Source: an uncultured Ruminococcus sp. | GTDB taxonomy: Bacteria > Bacillota > Clostridia > Oscillospirales > Acutalibacteraceae | NCBI GenBank assembly: GCA_902797525.1 | Contig: CADBSZ010000130.1 | Span: forward strand, 1 to 13,486 | DNA: 13,486 nucleotides | Direction: 5' to 3' | In this document: piece by piece, positions 6,581-12,399 of the stretch | Numbering within the stretch: position 1 is the first letter of the stretch | Layout of the letters: each line of letters starts with the position of its first letter | Position numbers and translations under genes: made by a program | The notes under the pieces: model-generated | Database searches by the model: none | Told to the model about the DNA's origin: nothing | What the model saw: the letters and a program-made list of their open reading frames with translations, nothing else

Positions 6581-7213
6581 GTGATGTTCCTTTCCGTTTG
6601 CCGCCTTGGTAACGCCCGCCGCGCGCTGGGCAGGCACGGCGACAAAGCTCCATTCATACGCGTCGGTGGGGCGGTTCAGCTCGCCGCAGCAAAGGGTGCC
6701 GTTATAGGTTTCTCCCTTTTGGTGCGGACAGAGCGAAATATCCTGACCGCAAACGCTGCAGGTGGTGCTCTCCACCGCGCAGCCGACGCTGACTTCCTTA
6801 ATAATGCCGCACTCAATCGCCTCAATCAGCTCGCGGTTGCTCTCGGTGCGCGGCATATAGGCGCGCGCCCTGAGCTGAAAATAATCGTCGCCCGTGGCGG
6901 TTTTGCGGCTTGGCACCGCCGCAGCTTCGCAGGCGAAAATCCGCGCCGTCTGATTTTTGGCGGTGGGATTGTGGTCAAAAATGCCTGTTTTGCCCACAAA
7001 CAGCTTTTCGAGCGCAAACAGCGATTCCACGGTAAAGCGCTCGCCGTCGCGGTCAACGTCGTTATCGCACAGCACCACCGGGAACACATACACATCCTGT
7101 GCCGCAAGAGGCTTTCGGGTGTAGGCGTTAATGAGCGCCAGCTCCTGTTCGCCGACCGCCTCCTGCGGCTCGCCGCCGATGGCGGCCGCCTTTACAATTG
7201 CGTTATTCTTCAT
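6233..7213 (-). CDS. Prohead protease with C-terminal scaffold region
   Basis: A 326-residue protein. Residues 1-205 form a prohead protease-like domain: GIFDHNP gives a candidate catalytic His81, KEVSVGC a candidate Ser142, and the segment ends DAYEWSFVAVPAQR, the usual closing strand of this family in Firmicutes prophages. A zinc-like cluster (Cys152, Cys155, Cys162, His164, then Cys175-Cys176) is inserted between Ser142 and that end. Residues 212-326 are helical and charged, like a scaffold, and can also be made from an internal start (separate entry). The ATG at 7213 follows GGAGG by six bases and overlaps the portal stop by 11 bases. It would process the capsid and scaffold during head assembly. 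The catalytic residues are predicted by motif and are not proven. Confidence 0.8.
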   Translation of the reverse strand: MKNNAIVKAAAIGGEPQEAVGEQELALINAYTRKPLAAQDVYVFPVVLCDNDVDRDGERFTVESLFALEKLFVGKTGIFDHNPTAKNQTARIFACEAAAVPSRKTATGDDYFQLRARAYMPRTESNRELIEAIECGIIKEVSVGCAVESTTCSVCGQDISLCPHQKGETYNGTLCCGELNRPTDAYEWSFVAVPAQRAAGVTKAANGKEHHMEAILKMLEAKKGFTLSGGDCEKLLGYIENLKQSAKDGVYYRDSLTSEVLRLSAAVQPDISRDTMECVAKSMSVAQLKEFKTAFEKQKHLQFAPVPQLYGGKKKQNAESLGEFTI

Positions 7214-8342
7214 TCAAGCCCTCCAAACCGTATTGTTGTTCCAGCTGCGCGGCGCGCGCGTTGTTGAGCCTTGCCTGAGAAAGCTCCACTGCATCCTGCA
7301 AATTGATGTCGTTCCACACCAGGCTAAAGCCGCAGTTAAAGCCCGACAGCCGCAGGTGCGTGGCGATGATTTTGCGCACGGCAGGCTCCACCGCCGCGCG
7401 GTAATATTCCAGCTCGCTGGTAAGAATGTCCGCCTGCTGGGCGCTCATACGCTCGGTGCTCGACCACGAAAGTCCCAGCAAAAACGGCGGTATGCCCAGC
7501 TTTGCCACAATCTGCTCAAGGATAACGCGCACCGGCACCTCGCAGGCAGGCATTTGATTGTCCGCGCCGATTGTCTTGATGCTGACGTCGCCTGCCGCGA
7601 CAAAATCGCACACGGCGTCGCCGCGCATCGCCTTTTTCCACTCGTCGGCAATCAGCCGGGCGCTGTCCTCGCTGAACACGCCGTCCCCCGGCGCATAGGT
7701 GACGGCAAAGCGGACGTCGCCCACACGTTCCCAGTTGGTTTTAATCGACTGAAAAATTCTGAGCAGGATTTCGCTGACAAACGGCAGTCCCGAAAGCAGC
7801 GACCTGCCGCGCACGGTGCCGCTCTGCGGATGCAAAAGCGACGCGAGCACCAGCGACTGGTTTTCCACGGGCTTCGGCTGTCCCTCGTCGGTGCGGCAGA
7901 CAATCAGCTCCAGCGGCGAGCTGCCTGCCGTGACGGTCACATCGTCGAGCCGCGCGTTGTATAGGGCATAAACGCCGTCCGCACCGGGCGCGAGCAGCAT
8001 TTCGCCCACCGCCTCGCCGTAGGTCAGCAAATCGTCAAGATAACTGCCGGCAAACGCCGCAAGGCCTTTTGCCGAGCCGTTGGTTTTGACGTCTCGCGCA
8101 AACGCGTCGGCAAAGGGCTGCGCCGCCGGATTGTCCGTCACCACGCGAAAGCTGCCGATGAGGCGGATAATTTTGCCGATTGCCGCGTCGATGACGGGAA
8201 CCGCCTCGCGCAGTGAAGAATACAGCGCGCGCTCGGCACGGCTCTGCGCCTGAAATTGCAGCAGCGACAGCCCCGGCGACCTGCGCGGCACGGTTTGCGC
8301 CGCAGGCAGGCGCTTATCCGCCTGTTTTTTTCTGCCAAACAT
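7203..8342 (-). CDS. Phage portal protein
   Basis: A 379-residue portal of the HK97/PBSX-like class. The N-terminal basic stretch (MFGRKKQADKR) precedes AVPVIDAAIGKIIRLIGSFR at about 47-66, the wing/clip region has SYLDDLLTYGEAVGEMLLAP, and the stem carries the typical EILLRIFQSIKTNWERVGDV helix. A later motif, LGIPPFLLGLSW followed by RMSAQQADILTSEL, is the tunnel-loop and crown entry found in this family. AGGAGG lies just before the ATG at 8342 and overlaps the terminase stop. The portal would form the dodecameric DNA gate and bind terminase. Length is on the short side of the family but intact. Confidence 0.88.
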   Translation of the reverse strand: MFGRKKQADKRLPAAQTVPRRSPGLSLLQFQAQSRAERALYSSLREAVPVIDAAIGKIIRLIGSFRVVTDNPAAQPFADAFARDVKTNGSAKGLAAFAGSYLDDLLTYGEAVGEMLLAPGADGVYALYNARLDDVTVTAGSSPLELIVCRTDEGQPKPVENQSLVLASLLHPQSGTVRGRSLLSGLPFVSEILLRIFQSIKTNWERVGDVRFAVTYAPGDGVFSEDSARLIADEWKKAMRGDAVCDFVAAGDVSIKTIGADNQMPACEVPVRVILEQIVAKLGIPPFLLGLSWSSTERMSAQQADILTSELEYYRAAVEPAVRKIIATHLRLSGFNCGFSLVWNDINLQDAVELSQARLNNARAAQLEQQYGLEGLNEE

Positions 8343-8352
8343 TGGTTTCCTC

Positions 8353-9597
8353 CTATCTTTCGGCGGCAAAGGCGCAAACGCCGCTGCCGCCGTCCATTGC
8401 CGTTGTCACAAAATAACGGATGTCGTCCATGGCGTGGTCGTGCTCCTTGACGGGAACATCCTCGCGCCGCGCGCTGTTCCAGCGGTAAAGCTGAAATTCA
8501 CGGCGCGCGGCACGGCACGGCTTGCAAATTTTGATTTTGCCGTCCTTGAGCGCGCCCGACACCTTTCGGATTCCGTTGACAACATTGTTTTGCGCAGGCT
8601 GCACGCGAAATTCACCGTGGCGGCGAATCACCTCGATAAAGCTTGCCGCCGAAGGGTCCGCCACCACCAGCCTGATTTTTTTGTCTCCCGCAAGCTCCTT
8701 GAGCGCCGCGTAGTGCTCCTCGTCGGTTTTTTGAAACCCCTCCTTGCGCGAGTCGAAGTAGTATTCGCAAATCCGGTACCACACGCCGTCTTTTCTGCCC
8801 CACAGCCCCATCGAGGTGGGATTGACCGTGCCGTAATCGCACGAAACCGTGAAGTCGCTCAGCCCGTTTTCCGGCACATCGGGATACATCGCCTCGTCCG
8901 ACATAAACGGATAGACCGCGCCGTAAACGGCAATCCATTTGCCGCGCACAAACCGCTCATAGAATACGCCGGAATACAGATTTTCGTAACGCCGCCGCAC
9001 CTTTTCCGTCAGCGAGGGGTTGTCGTCCATCGTGAAGTGCAGATACAGCGCGTTTTTGCGCTCCGCCTGTTTAATCCACTCCAGATAAAACCAGTGCTCG
9101 GGGTGCTCGGGATTGCAGTTGAACCAAAACCGCGAGCCTGCCACCGAACAGCGCGCCATCGCCTGTTCCACAAACGAGCGCGGCATCAGCGCCACCTCGT
9201 CGAACAGCACGCCCGACAGCGTGACGCCCTGAATCAGCGAAGCGGCGGCCTCGTCCTTGCCGCCAAACAGATAAAAGCGGTTTGTAACGTTACCGTGGCT
9301 GACCGTCAGGCTGTTTTGACTCAGTTTTTCCTCGCACGAAAAGCCGAGGCTTTTCAGCAGCGGAAGCATCGGCGTGACCATATTGCGCCGCAGCGAACGG
9401 ATGGTTTTGCCGCACAGTCCAAAGTCGCCGCCGTGAAACGCATAGAACGTCCACAGCACAAACGACAGCGACATACAAAAGGTTTTTCCGCTGCGCACCG
9501 CACCGTCACAGATAATGGCGTCGCGCAAATAATCAGGCGAGTTTTCGTGCCACCAGCCGAGCACGCGCAGCTGCTTGGGCGAAAACGTTTTAAACAT
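8353..9597 (-). CDS. Terminase large subunit (TerL)
   Basis: A 414-residue motor-nuclease for DNA packaging, PBSX/XtmB-like. Residues 32-39 are a Walker A (GAVRSGKT), 130-137 the Walker B (VLFDEVAL; Asp133, Glu134), and FNCNPEHP at 159-166 the coupling segment. The RNase H-like nuclease shows Asp254 (SCDYG), Asp314 (VVADP) and a closing EHDHAMDDIRYF with Asp391/392, the usual three acidic points. The ATG at 9597 overlaps the small-terminase stop by eight bases; the longer frame to 9684 would extend far into that gene and lacks a ribosome site. It works with the small subunit and the portal. No key residue is missing. Confidence 0.93.
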   Translation of the reverse strand: MFKTFSPKQLRVLGWWHENSPDYLRDAIICDGAVRSGKTFCMSLSFVLWTFYAFHGGDFGLCGKTIRSLRRNMVTPMLPLLKSLGFSCEEKLSQNSLTVSHGNVTNRFYLFGGKDEAAASLIQGVTLSGVLFDEVALMPRSFVEQAMARCSVAGSRFWFNCNPEHPEHWFYLEWIKQAERKNALYLHFTMDDNPSLTEKVRRRYENLYSGVFYERFVRGKWIAVYGAVYPFMSDEAMYPDVPENGLSDFTVSCDYGTVNPTSMGLWGRKDGVWYRICEYYFDSRKEGFQKTDEEHYAALKELAGDKKIRLVVADPSAASFIEVIRRHGEFRVQPAQNNVVNGIRKVSGALKDGKIKICKPCRAARREFQLYRWNSARREDVPVKEHDHAMDDIRYFVTTAMDGGSGVCAFAAER

Positions 9598-10069
9598 CGC
9601 GCTCACGCTCCGCCGTCTGCGCGCCCCTGCCGATGGCGTCAAACAAGCCCGCCACCCCGACGCTTTCTTCACCGAGGGCGGCAAGCTGCTCCAGCGCCTT
9701 TAAGCGGTCGAAGAATTTGATTTCCAGCGCGCCGTCCTTCGGCTTTTTGATTTCGGAAATTTGAAACAGGTCCAGCTCGCCCGGCTGCACGGGGGTAGGG
9801 GGTTGGTTGTTCAGCAGCCGAAGCGCGTCCGAAACATCGCCGAAGGCAAGGCGGTAATAACCTACCGCGGCAAGCTTGGAAAAGGTTTTTCTCCGCAGCG
9901 AGAGCAGGCGCTCGATTTCGGCAAGGATTTTTTCCTCGCACAGCAGCCGCTCGCCCGTGAGCCTGTAGTCCTTTTTGTAGCCCGCCTGTTTCGCCGCGGT
10001 TTCCGCGTTGCCCGTGCAGACGTAGCCGCTGCAAAACAGCCGCTCCCGCTTGTTGAGTTTTTTCTTGAT
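9590..10069 (-). CDS. Terminase small subunit (TerS), apparent ATC start
   Basis: About 159 residues. The N-terminus KKKLNKRERLFCSGYVCTGN, followed by AETAAKQAGYKKDYRLTGER, is the DNA-binding helix-turn-helix of terminase_2-type small subunits; the middle (RRKTFSKLAAVGYYRLAFGD) and a C-terminal helix (FDRLKALEQLAAL) are the oligomerisation and portal/TerL-binding parts. It directly precedes TerL, as usual. GGAGGTGA lies eight bases upstream of an ATC codon exactly where the conserved protein should start; there is no in-frame ATG downstream and no supported TTG/GTG nearby. The frame is open upstream to an ATG at 10297, but that stretch is AT-rich, contains the divergent promoter region, and reads as leader rather than protein. 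Confidence 0.8.
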   Translation of the reverse strand: MKKKLNKRERLFCSGYVCTGNAETAAKQAGYKKDYRLTGERLLCEEKILAEIERLLSLRRKTFSKLAAVGYYRLAFGDVSDALRLLNNQPPTPVQPGELDLFQISEIKKPKDGALEIKFFDRLKALEQLAALGEESVGVAGLFDAIGRGAQTAERERDV

Positions 10070-10086
10070 TTGCGTCACCTCCAATC

Positions 10087-10114
10087 GGAAGGTTTTTCGG
10101 TGAAAAGTCCTTCC
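10087..10114 (-). promoter_or_regulatory. Hairpin in the terminase leader
   Basis: GGAAGG and CCTTCC frame a second stem of TTTTC and GAAAA around a three-base loop, with one or two unpaired bases between the stems. In the minus-strand transcript the hairpin ends four bases before the GGAGGTGA ribosome site of the small terminase. It has no U-tract, so it is not a simple terminator. It could affect access to the ribosome site or stabilise the 5' end; this is inference. Confidence 0.45.
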
Positions 10115-10134
10115 ACTGTGCGTAAAACAACGCG

Positions 10135-10162
10135 AAAAATTGCATATCAATATGCAATTTTT
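10135..10162. promoter_or_regulatory. Perfect 13-bp inverted repeat between divergent genes (operator or terminator)
   Basis: AAAAATTGCATAT, a two-base CA spacer and its exact reverse complement form a 28-bp palindrome; eight T residues run from 10158. A near-palindrome this perfect in an intergenic region suggests a dimer-binding operator for a repressor. As RNA it would also be an AT-rich stem with a U-tract in both directions, so a weak bidirectional terminator is possible. It lies about 65 bases upstream of the terminase start and about 90 upstream of the divergent promoter's -10 box. Confidence 0.5.
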
Positions 10163-10190
10163 TTTAAAAAAGTAAAAATAAATTTGTAAA
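10161..10190 (-). promoter_or_regulatory. Weak candidate promoter for the phage late operon
   Basis: On the minus strand TTTACA (10190-10185) and TAAAAA (10166-10161) are separated by 18 bases. The -10 box matches only four of six consensus positions and the region is AT-rich, so chance matches are likely. If real, transcription would start inside the 13-bp inverted repeat, placing an operator over the start point. Late phage operons often depend on an activator, which would explain a poor promoter. Confidence 0.25.
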
Positions 10191-10226
10191 TAACGGATTT
10201 TGCATGTCTTTTCGCAAGATTTCATT

Positions 10227-10255
10227 TTGTTTTGCAGGACGTTTCGTGCTATACT
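10227..10255 (+). promoter_or_regulatory. Extended -10 promoter of the macro-tail-like gene
   Basis: TTGTTT and TATACT are separated by exactly 17 bases, and TGC directly before the -10 box makes it an extended -10. The ATG at 10280 follows by about 25 bases, leaving a short leader with a GAGGTGAGG ribosome site. The same TGCTATACT box recurs 640 bases downstream in front of the hydrolase gene. Confidence 0.7.
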
Positions 10256-10279
10256 TTTGTCAGAAAACGAGGTGAGGAC

Positions 10280-10858
10280 ATGCTGTTTCGCAAGCATAAA
10301 AAAATCAGCGCCGAAACGCTGATTGATTTAAAACGGTATATTGATTCGCAATTTCCCGGGGAAGCTGCACGCGACGAGTGCACGCCGCAGGCCGCCTCTT
10401 GCTGCACGCCGCAAGCCGCGCGCGAAAAATTTGCCGGCGCGGCAAAACGCCGCTCAACACAAGAGACGGCGGCGCTTGATTTCGGCGCGGTTCCGAATGA
10501 TTTGCACGAGGCGCTTGAAACCATTGACGAGAGCTTTTCCGAAATGCTGCTGCGCAAAATCGACGAACGGCACATGACGGACGCGCAGTGCTACAAAAAG
10601 GCGCAGATTGACCGCAAGCTGTTCTCAAAAATCCGCAGTCAGCGCGACTACCGCCCCAGCAAGCAGACGGCGATTTCCTTTGCGCTCGCGCTGGAGCTCA
10701 GCTTAGACGAAACGCGCGACTTGCTGATGAAGGCAGGCTATGCACTGTCAAAAAGCAGCAAGGCGGACATTATTGTGGAGTATTTTATTTTGCACGGCAT
10801 TTTTGACAAGTTTTTGGTCAACGAAGCGCTGTATGAGTTTGACCAAACGCTGCTGTAA
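10280..10858 (+). CDS. Small regulator-like protein with the helical module that follows macro domains in some Firmicutes
   Basis: A 192-residue protein. ATG 10280 has GAGGTGAGG close upstream and sits behind a good promoter; an in-frame ATG at 10232 lies inside that promoter and is not the start. Residues 80-192 (ESFSEMLLRKIDERHMTDAQ, then CYKKAQIDRKLFSKIR, YRPSKQTAISFALALELSLD and DETRDLLMKAGYALS) match, from my knowledge of the family, a helix-turn-helix-like module often attached to the C-terminus of macro-domain ADP-ribosyl hydrolases and also seen in other Firmicutes proteins. Residues 1-79 lack a macro domain; they are a low-complexity linker with a tandem eight-residue repeat (CTPQAAxx). 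It may bind DNA or a partner protein. Whether it belongs to the prophage or to the host cannot be told here. Confidence 0.65.
   Translation: MLFRKHKKISAETLIDLKRYIDSQFPGEAARDECTPQAASCCTPQAAREKFAGAAKRRSTQETAALDFGAVPNDLHEALETIDESFSEMLLRKIDERHMTDAQCYKKAQIDRKLFSKIRSQRDYRPSKQTAISFALALELSLDETRDLLMKAGYALSKSSKADIIVEYFILHGIFDKFLVNEALYEFDQTLL
10379..10419 (+). repeat. Tandem 24-bp repeat inside the linker of the macro-tail-like gene
   Basis: TGCACGCCGCAGGCCGC at 10379 recurs with one change at 10403 (period 24), coding CTPQAASC then CTPQAARE. It keeps the frame and lengthens a linker, so copy number may vary between strains. Confidence 0.75.
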
Positions 10859-10865
10859 GGGCAGG

Positions 10866-10894
10866 TTGAAAACGGCTGCTGTTTCTGCTATACT
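10866..10894 (+). promoter_or_regulatory. Extended -10 promoter of the walJ-rlmH operon
   Basis: TTGAAA and TATACT stand 17 bases apart with TGC before the -10 box. The region before it is the end of the upstream gene plus a few bases, so the operon has its own promoter. The GTG start of the hydrolase lies 33 bases further on. Confidence 0.75.
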
Positions 10895-10926
10895 AATATA
10901 GATTAAATTCAAGGGAATGATAAAAC

Positions 10927-11715
10927 GTGGCAAAGGCAGTTCCGCTGTTCAGCGGAAGCAAAGGTAACAGCTATTATATCGGCTCGGGCACGCAGGGCGT
11001 GCTGATTGACGCGGGCAAAAACTGCAAGCAGCTTGAGCTTGCGCTCGACTTAAACGAGGTGGACATCCGCTTTGTGAAGGCGATTTTTATTACGCACGAG
11101 CACTCTGACCATTGCAGCGCGCTGCGCGTGTTTGCGAAAAAATACCGCCTGCCGGTGTTCGCCAGCGCAGGAACCCTGCAAGCCCTGCAAAACAGCGCAA
11201 AACTTGACCCTGCAACGCAAATCGGCGTCATTGAGGACGAAATCGCGCTGGGCGACATGCTGATTTCACGCATAAACACACCGCATGACGCGGCGGAAAG
11301 CTGCTGCTACCGCGTAACCGCGCCCGACGGAAAGTCGGCGCTGATTGCCACCGACATGGGCGTGATGACCGACGGCGTGCGCCGCGCCGCGGCAAAAAGC
11401 GACTTTGTGGTGCTCGAATCCAACCACGACCTCGACATGCTCAAAACCGGCCCTTATCCCTACATTTTGAAAAAGCGGATTTTGTCCGACAAGGGACACC
11501 TTTCCAACGAGGCGTGCGCGTCCGAGCTGGTGGAGCTGGTCAACGGCGGCACCCTGCGGCTGATGCTGGGGCACCTCAGCGAACAAAACAACACCCCCGA
11601 AATTGCACTGCGCACCTCGGTGTGCGAGCTGGAGCGCGCGGGCATGAAGTTTAACAACGACTTTACGCTGGACGTTGCGCCTGCCGTGTCGATGAAAAAG
11701 AGCGTGATTTTTTAA
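10927..11715 (+). CDS. walJ: Metallo-beta-lactamase-fold hydrolase, WalJ (YycJ) family
   Basis: A 262-residue protein of the single-stranded DNA 5'-exonuclease-like MBL group known as WalJ/YycJ. It starts with the family N-terminus VPLFSGSKGNSYYI; metal ligands are His57, His59, Asp61 and His62 (THEHSDH), His120 (NTPHD), Asp143 (ATDMG) and a late His (GHLSEQNN, His216). LESNHD at 163-168 and DKGHLSN at 188-194 are further typical motifs. Length is normal for the family. The start is GTG 10927 with an AAGGGA ten bases upstream, a weak site. It overlaps rlmH (TAATG). In Bacillus walJ sits with walRK; here the kinase pair is not in the window. Confidence 0.88.
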   Translation: MAKAVPLFSGSKGNSYYIGSGTQGVLIDAGKNCKQLELALDLNEVDIRFVKAIFITHEHSDHCSALRVFAKKYRLPVFASAGTLQALQNSAKLDPATQIGVIEDEIALGDMLISRINTPHDAAESCCYRVTAPDGKSALIATDMGVMTDGVRRAAAKSDFVVLESNHDLDMLKTGPYPYILKKRILSDKGHLSNEACASELVELVNGGTLRLMLGHLSEQNNTPEIALRTSVCELERAGMKFNNDFTLDVAPAVSMKKSVIF

Positions 11716-12200
11716 TGCTGCGAATCAACATTATTTGTATCGGAAAAATAAAGGAAAAATATTTTACGGACGCGATTGCCGAGTATGCCAAGCGGTTGGG
11801 CGCGTTTTGCAAGTTCGGCATGATTGAGCTTGCGGAAGAACGCATTAAAAGCAATTCGCCCAACGCCGCGCAGATTGACGAGGTGCTCGCCGCGGAAGGC
11901 AAACGGATTTTGCAAAAGGTCGGCGCGTCCGACTATGTGGCGGCGCTGTGCATTGAGGGCAAGCTGCTTTCGAGCGAGGAGCTGGCGCAGACGCTTGACG
12001 GCGCGGCAATCGCAGGCAAAAGCACCGTTGACTTCATTATCGGCGGCAGCTACGGCCTGAGCAAGGAAGTAAAACAGCGCGCGGATTTGCGGCTTTCGAT
12101 GAGCCGCATGACGTTCCCCCACCAAATGGCGAGGGTGATTTTGAGCGAACAAATCTACCGCGCGTTTGAGATTTCAAGCAACGGAAAATACCACAAGTAA
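11715..12200 (+). CDS. rlmH: 23S rRNA (pseudouridine1915-N3)-methyltransferase RlmH
   Basis: A 161-residue SPOUT methyltransferase that modifies position 1915 of 23S rRNA in the 70S ribosome, using S-adenosylmethionine. It begins INIICIGKIKEKYFTDAIAE; the trefoil-knot cofactor site is FIIGGSYGLSKEV at 107-119, and the C-terminal signature SMSRMTFPHQMARVILSEQ is followed by the invariant YHK ending at 159-161. Length fits the family closely. The start ATG shares one base with the walJ stop, so the two are translationally coupled. rlmH follows walJ in many Firmicutes. Confidence 0.95.
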   Translation: MLRINIICIGKIKEKYFTDAIAEYAKRLGAFCKFGMIELAEERIKSNSPNAAQIDEVLAAEGKRILQKVGASDYVAALCIEGKLLSSEELAQTLDGAAIAGKSTVDFIIGGSYGLSKEVKQRADLRLSMSRMTFPHQMARVILSEQIYRAFEISSNGKYHK

Positions 12201-12385
12201 AGTTGAAAGTGGAAAGCGGAAAATGAAAAACGGAAAAATCCGGTCGTGCAGGCAGGTTTATGTTTGCACAACGTTTTGCGCCCGACCGAATTGATAACAC
12301 TGCGGTCGGAAACCGATACGGTTCATTTAACCGCTCTATTTTCCCGACCTCAATTTTCAACTTTCAACTTTCAATTTTCAATTTC
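12199..12385. repeat. Intergenic element with inverted arrays of a 7-bp repeat
   Basis: The gap between rlmH and rqcH is not random. On the left, starting within the rlmH stop codon, are three tandem units (AAAGTTG, AAAGTGG, AAAGCGG at 12199-12219). On the right are five tandem CAAYTTT-type units (12351-12385), the reverse complement of the same heptad. A 12-bp perfect inverted repeat (12199-12210 with 12360-12371) links the two. Between them are two small hairpins: CCGACCG/CGGTCGG (12282-12309) and AACCG/CGGTT (12311-12323). Transcribed, the region could fold as one long imperfect stem. It resembles a non-coding mobile or REP-like repeat; no open frame of note lies in it. Confidence 0.6.
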
Positions 12386-12399
12386 CCCAGAGGGTTTTT

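Noticed and set aside
6581-7267. 228-residue plus-strand open frame opposite the protease
   Set aside because: Antisense shadow of a motif-supported gene, with no promoter or domain of its own.
7131-7964. 277-residue plus-strand open frame opposite the portal
   Set aside because: Same shadow composition, no ribosome site, and the portal motifs on the other strand are convincing.
9598-9684. Extended large terminase starting at 9684
   Set aside because: The extra 29 residues are arginine/serine-rich shadow of the small terminase; the motif-bearing protein starts naturally at 9597.
8434-9720. Long 428-residue open frame on the plus strand
   Set aside because: It lies opposite the large terminase. 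Its arginine/alanine/histidine-rich composition is the shadow of GC-rich codons, and it has no recognisable motif.
10070-10297. An upstream extension of the small terminase to an ATG at 10297
   Set aside because: The extra 76 codons are AT-rich, overlap the divergent promoter and palindrome, and do not resemble TerS; the ribosome site points to the internal ATC.
10379-10419. CRISPR-like or regulatory repeat
   Set aside because: Only two copies, in frame, inside a coding linker; explained as a tandem amino-acid repeat.
12282-12323. Rho-independent terminator of rlmH
   Set aside because: The two hairpins lack a following T-run. They fit better as the centre of the repeat element.
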